NCBI RefSeq assembly: GCF_030646115.1
Contig: NZ_JAUSMX010000018.1
Location: forward strand, 62,001 to 126,000
Origin: Fluviicoccus sp.
GTDB taxonomy: Bacteria; Pseudomonadota; Gammaproteobacteria; Pseudomonadales; Moraxellaceae
Reading direction: 5' to 3'
DNA: 64,000 nucleotides
The notes under the pieces were generated by a model that did no database searches, was not told where the DNA came from, and saw only the letters and a list, made by a program, of their open reading frames with translations. Numbering within the stretch: position 1 is the stretch's first letter; the number at the start of each line of letters is the position of its first letter. Below, in pieces: positions 53,878-64,000 of the stretch. The position numbers and the translations under genes were made by a program.

Positions 53878-55008
53878 TCACTTCTTCTGCAGCAGCACTT
53901 CGCCGCCGAATGTCACCAGCAACGCCTTCTGGATTTCGTCTTCACGATTGATGGCAAAAGCTCCGCTCTTGTCAAACAGGGTGACGACAAAGTTCAGCAG
54001 GTTGCGGGAATACAGGGCGGATGCTTCTGCGGCCACGGTGCCGGGGATGTTGGGAATACCGAGGATCTTGACACCGTTTTCGGTGTAGACGGTTTCACCG
54101 CACTTCGATCCCTCGACGTTGCCGCCGCTTTCCACCGCCATGTCCAGGATGATGGACCCGGCGCGCATCTTGGCGACCGTTTCGGCCTTGATCAGACGCG
54201 GCGCATTACGACCCGGTATCAGCGCCGTGGTGATGACGATGTCGGCGTTCGACACGGCCTTGTCCACAATCACCGCCTGGTCCTTCACATATTGCTCGGA
54301 GGGAATCCAGGCATAACCGCCGGTGCCGAGGGCTTTGGCCTTCTCTTCATCGGACATCGGCACATCCAGCCATTTGCCGCCCAGCGACTCCACTTGCTCC
54401 TTGGCCGTGGGTCGAAGGTCGGTGGCTTCCACGACCGCGCCGAGCCGCTTGGCGGTGGCGATCGCCTGCAACCCGGCAACACCCACACCCATGATCACGA
54501 CACGGGCGGGCTTGACGGTGCCTGCCGCCGTCATCAGCATCGGGAACATGCGCTGATATTCACCGGCCGCCAGCAGCACGGACTTGTACCCGGCCAGATT
54601 GGCCTGGGAAGACAGCACGTCCATGTTCTGGGCGCGCGACAGGGTGCGCGGCAGCAGCTCCATGGCGAAGCCGGCCAGCTTGCGTGCGGCATAAGCCTCA
54701 AGGTTGGGGTTGCGGAAAGGGTCAAACATACCCACCACGGTGGCGCCTTCCTTGATCAGGGCTATTTCTTCCGGCTGGGGTGAACGCACCTTCAGCACAA
54801 TATCGCTGTTTGCCAGGGTTGTTGCCGCATCTGCAGCGATGGTAGCGCCTGCAGCCACATAATCCGCGTCCGGCACACTGGCCTTGACGCCGGCTCCCGC
54901 CTGCACCACCACGGTATTTCCGGCGGCAATGAATTTCTTCACTGTTTCCGGAGTGGCGGCAACCCGCGTTTCGCCAGCGATGATTTCCGCTGGAATCCCG
55001 ATTTGCAT
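53878..55008 (-). CDS. pntAA: NAD(P) transhydrogenase alpha subunit part 1 (PntAA)
   Basis: 376 residues from the ATG at 55006-55008, with GAGGG 7 bases before; a TTG 6 bases earlier overlaps this ribosome site. The NAD(H)-binding domain I has 'RVAATPETVKKFI', 'VVIMGVGVAGLQAIATAKRLGAVVEATD', 'RLIKAETV' and 'AVESGGNVEGSKCGE'. First gene of the pnt operon. Confidence 0.97.
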   Translation of the reverse strand: MQIGIPAEIIAGETRVAATPETVKKFIAAGNTVVVQAGAGVKASVPDADYVAAGATIAADAATTLANSDIVLKVRSPQPEEIALIKEGATVVGMFDPFRNPNLEAYAARKLAGFAMELLPRTLSRAQNMDVLSSQANLAGYKSVLLAAGEYQRMFPMLMTAAGTVKPARVVIMGVGVAGLQAIATAKRLGAVVEATDLRPTAKEQVESLGGKWLDVPMSDEEKAKALGTGGYAWIPSEQYVKDQAVIVDKAVSNADIVITTALIPGRNAPRLIKAETVAKMRAGSIILDMAVESGGNVEGSKCGETVYTENGVKILGIPNIPGTVAAEASALYSRNLLNFVVTLFDKSGAFAINREDEIQKALLVTFGGEVLLQKK

Positions 55009-55235
55009 GGTCAACCCTCAATATTGAGTTTAACTTCACCGGCTGAGCAGCTTGTGGCCGCGCAACCTCCCACAAAAAGTCAAAAAGCGGGCGATTGTAC
55101 CCCACCTTTTGCTGTATTTTTACCGTGAATACCCCTATTTCGGGCAATTTTCACAGTATCGCCTGTCATTGTCGGCTTGTAATTGGCCGGAAAGACTGTC
55201 GTAATCCGCAGCCACCCGAATTCTTTTGCCCTGCC

Positions 55236-56138
55236 ATGACCCGAAACCATACCCTGGGTGTCTTGTGCGTCTTGCTGTCGGCTGTCCTGTTCTCCGCCAA
55301 ATCGGTGCTGGTGAAGCTGGCCTACCAGTACCCGGTGACTCCGGAAACCCTGCTGGTCTTGCGCATGCTGTTTGCTCTGCCGTTCTTCCTGATCATGTTG
55401 TGGATGGCGCATGAACCCGGCAAACCCCTGAGTCCAAGGGAATGGCTTGGAGTGGTTCTGGCCGGAAGCGCCGGATATTACGGCGCGAGCATCCTCGATT
55501 TCTGGGGCTTGCAATACATCAGCGCCAGCCTGGAACGGCTGCTTTTGTTCATGTACCCGACCCTGACCGTGTTTATTTCCGCCATTTTCCTGCATACCCG
55601 TATCAGCCGCCGGGTGTGGCTGGCCATTGCCACCAGTTATGCGGGCATGGGCTTGGTGTTTGCCGGGGATGTTGCGGTGGACGCGCCTCATTTATGGCTG
55701 GGCAGCCTGCTGGTATTTGGCGGGGCGCTGGCCTATGCCGCCTATCTGGTCGCCAGCGGCGAGCTGATGAAGACGGTTGGAGCCGCCCGTTTTACGGCGC
55801 TGGCTTTGAGCACGGCCACGCTCTGCGCCGTGCTGCATTTCTCAGTAACCCAATCATGGACCTCACTGAACCACCTGCCCTCGCCACTATGGTTACTGTG
55901 CGCGGCCCTGGGTTTCTTCTGCACCTTCCTGCCCGCCAGCCTGATCACTCAAGGCATCCGCCATATCGGTGCCTCTTCAGCGGCCTTGATCGGAGCTGTC
56001 GGCCCGGTGTTTACCCTGATTTTCAGCGCCTTGATCCTGCAAGAAAAAGTAACCGGCCTGCAAGCGGCCGGCGGCTTGCTGGTGCTGGCTGGCGTGGTGC
56101 TGATTTCGCTAAAGCCGTCACCGCGTCCTGTGGAATAA
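55236..56138 (+). CDS. EamA/DMT family transporter
   Basis: 300 residues from the ATG at 55236, ten membrane segments in two EamA repeats ('GVLCVLLSAVLFSAKSVLVKLAY' and 'LLCAALGFFCTFLPASLITQGIRHIGASSAALIGAVGPVFTLIFSALIL'). It is an inner-membrane exporter of metabolites; the substrate is unknown. It is divergent from pntAA. Confidence 0.85.
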   Translation: MTRNHTLGVLCVLLSAVLFSAKSVLVKLAYQYPVTPETLLVLRMLFALPFFLIMLWMAHEPGKPLSPREWLGVVLAGSAGYYGASILDFWGLQYISASLERLLLFMYPTLTVFISAIFLHTRISRRVWLAIATSYAGMGLVFAGDVAVDAPHLWLGSLLVFGGALAYAAYLVASGELMKTVGAARFTALALSTATLCAVLHFSVTQSWTSLNHLPSPLWLLCAALGFFCTFLPASLITQGIRHIGASSAALIGAVGPVFTLIFSALILQEKVTGLQAAGGLLVLAGVVLISLKPSPRPVE

Positions 56139-56149
56139 GGCAGGCAGCC

Positions 56150-56560
56150 TCAGCCACCAGCCCGTAGCGAACGTAAAAAAAGCCCCAGTCCGCCAATGGA
56201 CAGCACCAGAATCACAATCAGTTCAAAGGCATTCATGCTGCGAAAACTGAAGTGGATTGAAGAAATCACCCCCATGATCATCGCCGCCAGTGATCCGATG
56301 GCCATGCACCAGCCAAGAATGCTCTTGCCTTGGTAAAACACCAGTCCGACACCGATCATGAACGGAATCATGATCATGCCGGTGGTGATGGTAAACATGC
56401 CGCCGCCCCATCCCGAAAACCGGTACAAGCCGTAACCCATGCCAAAACCGGATGACACCACGATGGCGCTCAGCAGCATATAAAAGCCGCCGCACATCAT
56501 CACCAAACCCAACAGGAATTCGCCCGCACCGCCTTGGGTGCCGCCCGCGCCACGCATCAT
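56150..56560 (-). CDS. Unknown four-helix membrane protein
   Basis: 136 residues with four hydrophobic segments rich in Gly and Met: 'FLLGLVMMCGGFYMLLSAIVV', 'MFTITTGMIMIPFMIGVGLVFY', 'GWCMAIGSLAAMIMGVIS' and 'FELIVILVLSIGGLGLFL'. The N-terminus is glycine-rich. GGAGAAAC precedes the double ATG. I recognise no family. It lies beyond the secF terminator, so it is probably its own unit. Confidence 0.6.
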   Translation of the reverse strand: MMRGAGGTQGGAGEFLLGLVMMCGGFYMLLSAIVVSSGFGMGYGLYRFSGWGGGMFTITTGMIMIPFMIGVGLVFYQGKSILGWCMAIGSLAAMIMGVISSIHFSFRSMNAFELIVILVLSIGGLGLFLRSLRAGG

Positions 56561-56587
56561 GTTTCTCCGTTTAGCTGATTGCCGCCC

Positions 56588-56611
56588 AAAGAAAAGGGCG
56601 CATTGCGCCCT
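56588..56611 (-). terminator. Rho-independent terminator after secF
   Basis: AGGGCG ... CGCCCT (56595-56611) forms a stem with a CATTG loop. On the minus strand it ends in TTTTCTTT. It closes the queA-tgt-yajC-secD-secF operon. Confidence 0.75.
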
Positions 56612-56638
56612 CTACTTTATACAGAAGCCCACCAATTG

Positions 56639-57577
56639 TCAGGGGAGGATTTCACCCTCTTCCACCACTTCTTCGCCTTTGGGCGCAATCAGGAAGTCTT
56701 CCTTGTTCAAGCCCATGGCCAGCGCATAACTGGTGGCGATGTAAACCGAGGAGTAAGTGCCCGCAAAGAGACCTATCAACATGGCCATCGAGAACCACTT
56801 CAGCGCCGGGCCGCCCAGCAACAACAAGGCCACCACCACCAGCACCACGGTTGCCACCGTCATGATGGTGCGGCGCAAGGTTTCGGTCAGCGACACATCC
56901 ACAATTTCAACCGGGTCGGCCGTGCGCAGCTTGCGGAAGTTTTCACGAATCCGGTCAAACACGACGATGGTGTCGTTGAGGGAGTAACCGATCAACGCCA
57001 GTATCGCAGCCAGCACCGACAGGTCAAAAGGCCAGCCCATGATCGAAAAAATACCGACAGTAAACAGCGTGTCGTGCAGCAGGGAAGTCACCGCGCCGAC
57101 CGAAAACTTGAAGCGGTAGCGGATCGCCACATACAGCATCATCAGGCCCAACGACAGCGCAACCGCCATCAAGGAATTCAGATACAGCTCCTCGCCGACC
57201 TGGGAGCCAACGGAATCGACCTGCCGCAGGGTCGCGGGGTTGCTGTTGTCCTGCCGAACCGCATCCACAACCCGCTGCCCGATGTTGCTGCCGGCTTTGT
57301 CCTGCGCCGGCATGCGGATCAGGATGTCGGTGGCGCGCCCCAGATGCTGCACAACCGCATCATGAATACCCGCCTCTTCCAGCTGGTTCTGGATAGCCAT
57401 CTGCTCAACCGGCTTGGCAAAGGTCAGCTCGACAGACGTGCCGCCGGTAAAGTCCTGCCCCAGGTTCAGCCCCTTGGTGAACAACGAAACCACACCCGCC
57501 AGCACCACCAGCAGCGAGAAAATCGCCATGGGCTTGCGGAAGCGCATGAAACGGATGGTACGGTTTTCAAACATCAT
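56639..57577 (-). CDS. secF: Protein translocase subunit SecF
   Basis: 313 residues from the ATG at 57575-57577, with GAGGAGA upstream. Six membrane helices; motifs 'GLNLGQDFTGGTSVELTF', 'LALIGYSLNDTIVVFDRIRENFR' and 'SLTETLRRTIMT'. With SecD it uses the proton-motive force to pull exported proteins out of SecYEG. It starts 11 bases after secD. Confidence 0.97.
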   Translation of the reverse strand: MMFENRTIRFMRFRKPMAIFSLLVVLAGVVSLFTKGLNLGQDFTGGTSVELTFAKPVEQMAIQNQLEEAGIHDAVVQHLGRATDILIRMPAQDKAGSNIGQRVVDAVRQDNSNPATLRQVDSVGSQVGEELYLNSLMAVALSLGLMMLYVAIRYRFKFSVGAVTSLLHDTLFTVGIFSIMGWPFDLSVLAAILALIGYSLNDTIVVFDRIRENFRKLRTADPVEIVDVSLTETLRRTIMTVATVVLVVVALLLLGGPALKWFSMAMLIGLFAGTYSSVYIATSYALAMGLNKEDFLIAPKGEEVVEEGEILP

Positions 57578-57588
57578 GGCCGTTCTCC

Positions 57589-59460
57589 TCAAATGCTCAG
57601 ACGGTCGACGCGACGGCCGCCGTAAATGATCTGCACGACGGCGCGGGTCACGGTCAGGGCCGAGAACAGCGAACAGATAATACCGATCGACAAGGTAACC
57701 GCAAAACCTTTGATCGGGCCGGTGCCAACCGCAAACAGGATGACCGACACAATCAAAGTGGTGACATGGGCATCGATAATGGTGATGAAGGCGCGATCAT
57801 AGCCCGCAATAATGGCATGATGCGGCGAGGCACCGGCCCGCAACTCCTCGCGGATGCGCTCATAAATCAGCACGTTGGCATCCACCGCCATACCCACCGT
57901 CAACACGATACCGGCAATGCCGGGCAAGGACAGCGCAGCCCCCAGGGCCGACATCACCGCCACCAGCATGGCCACGTTCATCAACAACCCGATGTTGGCG
58001 ACAATGCCGAACACCCGGTAGAAAACCACCATGAACACCGCCACCAGGCTAAAGCCTACCAGCGTCGACATCAGGCCCTTGTCGATGTTTTCCTGACCCA
58101 GGCTTGGGCCAATGGTCCGTTCTTCTACGAAGTACATGGGCGCAGCCAAGGCGCCGGCGCGCAGCAGCAGCGCCAGTTCAGCACCCTCTCCGGGTGAATC
58201 AAGGCCGGTAATGCGGAACTGCGAACCCAGCATGGACTGCACGGTGGCGCGGTTGATGACCGTCTTTTCAACATAAGGCTCACGCACTTCGGTGACTTTA
58301 CCGTCAAGTCCTGTCACCAGGCGCGTTCGCTGCTTGTGCTCCACAAACAACACCGCCATCTGCTTGCCGACATTATCACGGGTGGCATCGGCCATCATGC
58401 GTCCGCCGCGGCTGTCCAGCGTGATGTTGACCTGTGCGTTGGAGAATTCATCGAAACCTGACTGGGCGCCGACAACGCGCTCACCCGTGACGATTTTCTT
58501 TTTCTGCAACAGCACCGGCGCGCCGCCCATTTTATCAAAGGGGTAGATTTCGGTGCCGGGTGGCGCAATACCGGATTCCGGCGCCACGCCGCCGTTGTCC
58601 CAGTCCACAAAGCGGAATTCCAGCGTTGCGGTGCGGCCAAGTACGCGCTTGGCCTCAGCGGTATCCTGCACGCCCGGCAACTGCACAACAATACGGTTGG
58701 CGCCCTGCCGCTGCACCAGCGACTCGGCAACCCCCAGTTCATTGACGCGGTTGCGAATGGTGGTCAGGTTCTGCTCAACGGCATAATCCGTCACTTCCTT
58801 CAGCTTTTCCGGGGTAAAGCCCATATCCAGGAACATGCCGCCTTCACGTGTCGCATTGGCGAAAATGAACTCCCGGTATTCGGGCTTCAACAGTTCGGCT
58901 GCCTTGACCCGGTCTTCCTCGGACTCAAAACGGATGGCGATGCCGCTTGGGATATCAATCACCGCCCGATAGGACAGTTTGGCCTCGCGAAGCTTGGCCT
59001 TGACCTCGGAAGTATAGGTTTCCTGACGCAACTCCAGCGCCTTGGCCATATCCACTTCCAGCAGGAAGTGCACACCGCCCCGCAAGTCCAGCCCCAGCTT
59101 CATCGGCTTGGCGCCGATGGCCAGCAACCATGACGGCGTCGTCGGCGCCAAGTTCAGCGCCACGACATAACTGTCGCCCAAGGCGCGCTTCAGGACATCC
59201 TGAGCCTTTAACTGTGCATCGGCGGTTTCAACCCGCAACAAGACACCCTTGGCTTGGACTTCAGAGCCATGAAACGGAATTCCCGCCGCCTTTAGACCGG
59301 CTTCGGCACGCTCCAGAACGGATTTGTCCGTCGTTATGCCGGCATTGGCTCCCGATACCTGCAACGCCGGTTCATCCGGGTACAGGTTCGGCAAGGAATA
59401 AATGATGCTGACCAGGGCGATCAGCACAATCAGGACGTATTTCCAGGCGGGATAGCGCAT
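57589..59460 (-). CDS. secD: Protein translocase subunit SecD
   Basis: 623 residues. N-terminal helix, a large periplasmic P1 domain and five C-terminal helices. Motifs: 'PMKLGLDLRGGVHFLLEVDM', 'LGRTATLEFRFVD' and 'GMAVDANVLIYERIREELRAG'. It lies 12 bases after yajC. Confidence 0.97.
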   Translation of the reverse strand: MRYPAWKYVLIVLIALVSIIYSLPNLYPDEPALQVSGANAGITTDKSVLERAEAGLKAAGIPFHGSEVQAKGVLLRVETADAQLKAQDVLKRALGDSYVVALNLAPTTPSWLLAIGAKPMKLGLDLRGGVHFLLEVDMAKALELRQETYTSEVKAKLREAKLSYRAVIDIPSGIAIRFESEEDRVKAAELLKPEYREFIFANATREGGMFLDMGFTPEKLKEVTDYAVEQNLTTIRNRVNELGVAESLVQRQGANRIVVQLPGVQDTAEAKRVLGRTATLEFRFVDWDNGGVAPESGIAPPGTEIYPFDKMGGAPVLLQKKKIVTGERVVGAQSGFDEFSNAQVNITLDSRGGRMMADATRDNVGKQMAVLFVEHKQRTRLVTGLDGKVTEVREPYVEKTVINRATVQSMLGSQFRITGLDSPGEGAELALLLRAGALAAPMYFVEERTIGPSLGQENIDKGLMSTLVGFSLVAVFMVVFYRVFGIVANIGLLMNVAMLVAVMSALGAALSLPGIAGIVLTVGMAVDANVLIYERIREELRAGASPHHAIIAGYDRAFITIIDAHVTTLIVSVILFAVGTGPIKGFAVTLSIGIICSLFSALTVTRAVVQIIYGGRRVDRLSI

Positions 59461-59472
59461 TTTAGGGGTTCT

Positions 59473-59814
59473 TTAGTTCTGGCCGATATTTTTCAGGGTT
59501 CCGGCGGGCAACGATGCCACCACGGAACCTTTCTGGATGCGCAAGGTGACCTTGTCACCCAGATCCACGACGGCATATTCGTCATCCACCTTCTGGATTC
59601 GGCCCAGCAGGCCGCCGGCGAATACCACTTCGTCGCCCACCTTCAGACCGGCCATCAGTGTTTTGTGTTCTTTGGCGCGCTTGGATTGCGGACGCCACAG
59701 CAGGAAATAGAACACGACAAAAAACAGGCCCAGCATGACCAGATTGGCCATTCCGGCATCGGGACCGGCAGCAGCGGGTGCAGCGGCATGGGCTTCGGCA
59801 ATGAACAGACTCAT
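59473..59814 (-). CDS. yajC: Preprotein translocase subunit YajC
   Basis: 113 residues. One membrane helix with 'VMLGLFFVVFYFLLWRPQSKRAKEHK' and the SH3-like tail 'LKVGDEVVFAGGLLGRIQKVDDEYAVVDL'. It associates with SecDF. It lies 12 bases after tgt. Confidence 0.96.
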   Translation of the reverse strand: MSLFIAEAHAAAPAAAGPDAGMANLVMLGLFFVVFYFLLWRPQSKRAKEHKTLMAGLKVGDEVVFAGGLLGRIQKVDDEYAVVDLGDKVTLRIQKGSVVASLPAGTLKNIGQN

Positions 59815-59826
59815 TGGGGATGTCTC

Positions 59827-61975
<2,149 letters not shown>

Positions 61976-62025
61976 GAGTTGTATCCAACAAGGGGCGGCA
62001 TTATAACAACTTTTCGCAAAAAGGC

Positions 62026-62053
62026 TTGACGGAGTGCGCTGGCCGCATATAAT
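62026..62053 (+). promoter_or_regulatory. Sigma-70 promoter of tRNA-Leu
   Basis: -35 TTGACG (62026-62031) and a perfect -10 TATAAT (62048-62053), with a 16-base spacer. The tRNA starts 16 bases further on. Confidence 0.85.
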
Positions 62054-62068
62054 CAGCCCCGTCCTTGT

Positions 62069-62155
62069 GCCTGGGTGGCGGAACTGGTAGACGCAGTGGA
62101 CTCAAAATCCACCGCCCGTGAGGGCGTGCCGGTTCGATTCCGGCTTCAGGCACCA
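62069..62155 (+). tRNA. tRNA-Leu (anticodon CAA)
   Basis: 87 bases with encoded CCA. Acceptor stem GCCTGGG/TTCAGGC. The anticodon stem TGGA/TCCA holds the loop CTCAAAA, giving anticodon CAA, which reads UUG. A long variable arm (about CGCCCGTGAGGGCG) and T-loop GTTCGATTC confirm a class II leucine tRNA. Confidence 0.96.
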
Positions 62156-62167
62156 CAAGAATCAGAG

Positions 62168-62202
62168 AAAGCCCCGGCGGCGTTAGCCCCGGGGCTTTTT
62201 TC
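62168..62202 (+). terminator. Rho-independent terminator after tRNA-Leu
   Basis: AAAGCCCCGG (62168-62177) pairs with CCGGGGCTTT (62189-62198) around an 11-base loop, then a T run. Confidence 0.88.
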
Positions 62203-62277
62203 ATGGGCGTTCGCCGCCATAGCCGTCCCGGTTGTCGCCCGTTATCATGTGCGCATCGCTCACCGGAGACCTTCAGC

Positions 62278-63492
62278 ATGACCATTCCCTCTCATATAGG
62301 CACCCCGCTCAGCCCATCCGCCACCAAAGTCATGTTCCTGGGCTCCGGCGAACTGGGCAAGGAAGTAATCATTTCCCTGCAACGCCTCGGGGTGGAAGTG
62401 ATTGCCGTGGATCGTTATGCCGATGCCCCCGGCCATCAGGTAGCCCATCGCGCCCATGTCATCAATATGAGCGATCCGGTCGCCCTGCGCGCCTTGATCG
62501 AGCAGGAAAAGCCGCATTTTGTCGTCCCGGAAATCGAGGCCATCGCCACCGCCGTGCTGCTGGACATTGAGCGCGAAGGCATTGCCGAAGTCATTCCCAC
62601 CGCCCGCGCCGTCAACCTGACCATGAACCGCGAAGGCATCCGCCGCCTCGCGGCCGAAGAACTGGGCCTGCCCACCTCCCCCTATGCCTTCGCCAACAGC
62701 CTGGACGAGCTTCAGGCCGCTGCCGACCGCATTGGCTATCCCTGCTTCATCAAACCGGTCATGTCCTCGTCCGGCAAGGGCCAATCCAAGGTCGATCGCC
62801 GGGAAGACATTCCGGCCGCCTGGGACTATGCCGCCAGCGGTGGGCGGGTCAATCAGGGTACGGTGATTGTGGAAGGCCTGATTGAATTCGACTTTGAAAT
62901 CACGCAGTTGACCGTGCGCGCCGTCGGAGCATCCGCTAGCGTCGAGACCTTCTTCTGCGACCCCATCGGACATCGGCAGGTGGCCGGTGACTATGTGGAA
63001 AGCTGGCAGCCGCAGGCGATGTCCACGCTTGCGCTGCAACGCGCCCGCGACATCTCAAAGGCGGTAACGGAAAACCTTGGCGGGCGCGGTATTTTCGGGG
63101 TGGAACTGTTCGTGAAGGGGGATGATGTCTGGTTCTCGGAAGTCAGCCCGCGCCCGCATGATACGGGGCTGGTCACCTTGTCCAGCCAATATCAGTCTGA
63201 ATTCGAGATCCATGCGAAGGCGATTCTGGGATTACCGGTCAATACCGCGCTGCTCAGCCCGGCGGCCAGCGCCGTGATCTACGGCGGAATGGAAGCGACC
63301 GGCATCCGGTTTGAAGGCGTCGCAGACGCATTGAAGGTGGCGGACAGCGATATCCGTCTGTTTGGCAAGCCGGAAAGTTTTATGAAACGCCGCATGGGCG
63401 TGGCGGTTTGCCGGGCGGAAAGCACGGATGCCGCACGCAACAATGCCAAAGAGTCGGCCGCTCGGGTCAAGCCGCAAACCGCTACTGACTGA
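62278..63492 (+). CDS. purT: Formate-dependent GAR transformylase PurT
   Basis: 404 residues from the ATG at 62278, GGAG 10 bases before. ATP-grasp enzyme: '[22 protein letters not shown]', '[14 protein letters not shown]', '[31 protein letters not shown]'. It makes formyl-GAR from formate and ATP in purine synthesis. Length is close to the usual 392. Confidence 0.97.
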   Translation: MTIPSHIGTPLSPSATKVMFLGSGELGKEVIISLQRLGVEVIAVDRYADAPGHQVAHRAHVINMSDPVALRALIEQEKPHFVVPEIEAIATAVLLDIEREGIAEVIPTARAVNLTMNREGIRRLAAEELGLPTSPYAFANSLDELQAAADRIGYPCFIKPVMSSSGKGQSKVDRREDIPAAWDYAASGGRVNQGTVIVEGLIEFDFEITQLTVRAVGASASVETFFCDPIGHRQVAGDYVESWQPQAMSTLALQRARDISKAVTENLGGRGIFGVELFVKGDDVWFSEVSPRPHDTGLVTLSSQYQSEFEIHAKAILGLPVNTALLSPAASAVIYGGMEATGIRFEGVADALKVADSDIRLFGKPESFMKRRMGVAVCRAESTDAARNNAKESAARVKPQTATD

Positions 63493-63543
63493 TGACCTGT
63501 GGATTCCGGGGCAGCACATCTTCGCTACCCCAGAACCCAGGGT

Positions 63544-64000
63544 TTACTTGGGACTCCCCAATATCTCCACCGCCCGTTTCACCGGATCGGTCTTGTCATC
63601 TGCCTTCCGTTGCGGCGCCGACAGATCCACCGGCTTGCCCAGCAACACGTCCACCAGCTTGTTGGCTTCATCGCGGGTCCAGCCGTTACCCGTCAATCCG
63701 GCCACCACTGCATCACGCTGTGCGGCCAGCAACTCCGGCGGCATATCGCCCTGTTTCAACCGCGCCAGCACACCTGACCGCTGCTCGGTGGCGCGTTGCA
63801 TCACGCCTCCCATCCAGTCGCTGCGCACCTGCGCCACCTTCTCGCCGGAGGCCTGCTCAATCACCTTGATTCGTGCATACAAATCCTGTGTCTGCGCCGT
63901 GCGCTCGTCTTCCAGACGCTTGACGGCCGCATCCCGTTCGGCGGTGGGCTGCGCCTTGGTCAGGGCATCACGCCAGGAGGAAAGTTCACCAATCATGTCT
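63544..64000 (-). CDS. Unrecognised helical protein, C-terminal part (truncated by window edge)
   Basis: About 150 residues, open to the edge of the window, so the start may lie outside. Rich in Ala, Glu, Arg and Lys, predicted helical: 'AERDAAVKRLEDERTAQTQDLYARIKVIEQ' pattern and 'PPELLAAQRDAVVAGLTGNGWTRDEANKLVDVLLG'. I recognise no family. The first visible Met (63996) could be internal. Confidence 0.5.
   Translation of the reverse strand, partial: DMIGELSSWRDALTKAQPTAERDAAVKRLEDERTAQTQDLYARIKVIEQASGEKVAQVRSDWMGGVMQRATEQRSGVLARLKQGDMPPELLAAQRDAVVAGLTGNGWTRDEANKLVDVLLGKPVDLSAPQRKADDKTDPVKRAVEILGSPK

Noticed and set aside
52106-54088. 660-codon plus-strand frame opposite pntB and pntAB
   Set aside because: Runs antisense through two clear genes and their spacer; His/Arg/Gln-rich composition without motifs.

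Overview
The window reads as one contiguous piece of chromosome from a high-GC gammaproteobacterium close to the Pseudomonadales. Three local gene orders support this from established knowledge of Pseudomonas-type genomes: HIT protein / coq7 / OsmC / vfr(crp) / trpC-trpD-trpG, glnE followed by ilvE, and queA-tgt-yajC-secD-secF. The split PntAA/PntAB/PntB transhydrogenase, LipA/LipB, PilU and SthA fit the same picture. No species can be named from the sequence alone. I see no integrase, transposase, phage gene or CRISPR array.

Layout. 1-9.4 kb: the end of a TonB-type protein, an OprC-type copper receptor, a small membrane protein, PilU, then a TetR regulator divergent from a DUF6091-like periplasmic binding protein and an NTF2-like secreted protein, an Atm1-type ABC exporter and a Bcr/CflA drug exporter. 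9.4-16.3 kb: a yeast-type cytosine deaminase, an isolated HMG-CoA reductase, a short AraC regulator, a ferritin-like PF10118 protein, a PAS-rich kinase fused to a receiver, and a protein with an 11-residue amphipathic repeat. 16.4-27.0 kb: a nitrate assimilation locus, nasB-nasA-nirB-nirD on the minus strand and narK plus a PP2C/Ser-Thr-kinase fusion on the plus strand. Two divergent sigma-54 promoters lie between them. 27.0-30.8 kb: an accessory patch with REP-like repeats, an AT-rich unknown gene, an AraC regulator, a fatty acid hydroxylase and a LolA/RseB-like protein.

30.9-38.9 kb: dacA-ybeD-lipB and lipA, separated by a macro-domain gene, a START-like gene, sthA and an SDR gene, then an ELM1-like gene. 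39.0-46.7 kb: ilvE, glnE, a DUF4124 protein, glnA with its own sigma-54 promoter, and a translationally coupled PP-loop/TusA pair. 46.8-55.0 kb: hinT-like, coq7, DUF4442, OsmC, vfr/crp, trpCDG and pntAA-pntAB-pntB. 55.2-64 kb: an EamA transporter, a small membrane protein, the queA-tgt-yajC-secDF operon, tRNA-Leu(CAA), purT and the end of an unrecognised gene.

The strongest functional thread is nitrogen: nitrate uptake and reduction to ammonium (narK, nasAB, nirBD), ammonium capture (glnA), its control by adenylylation (glnE), and sigma-54 promoters at both loci. The less ordinary parts are the phosphatase-kinase fusion beside narK, the PP-loop/TusA pair, the lone macro-domain protein behind a repeat-rich promoter, the 11-mer repeat protein, the lone HMG-CoA reductase, and several REP-like intergenic hairpins.
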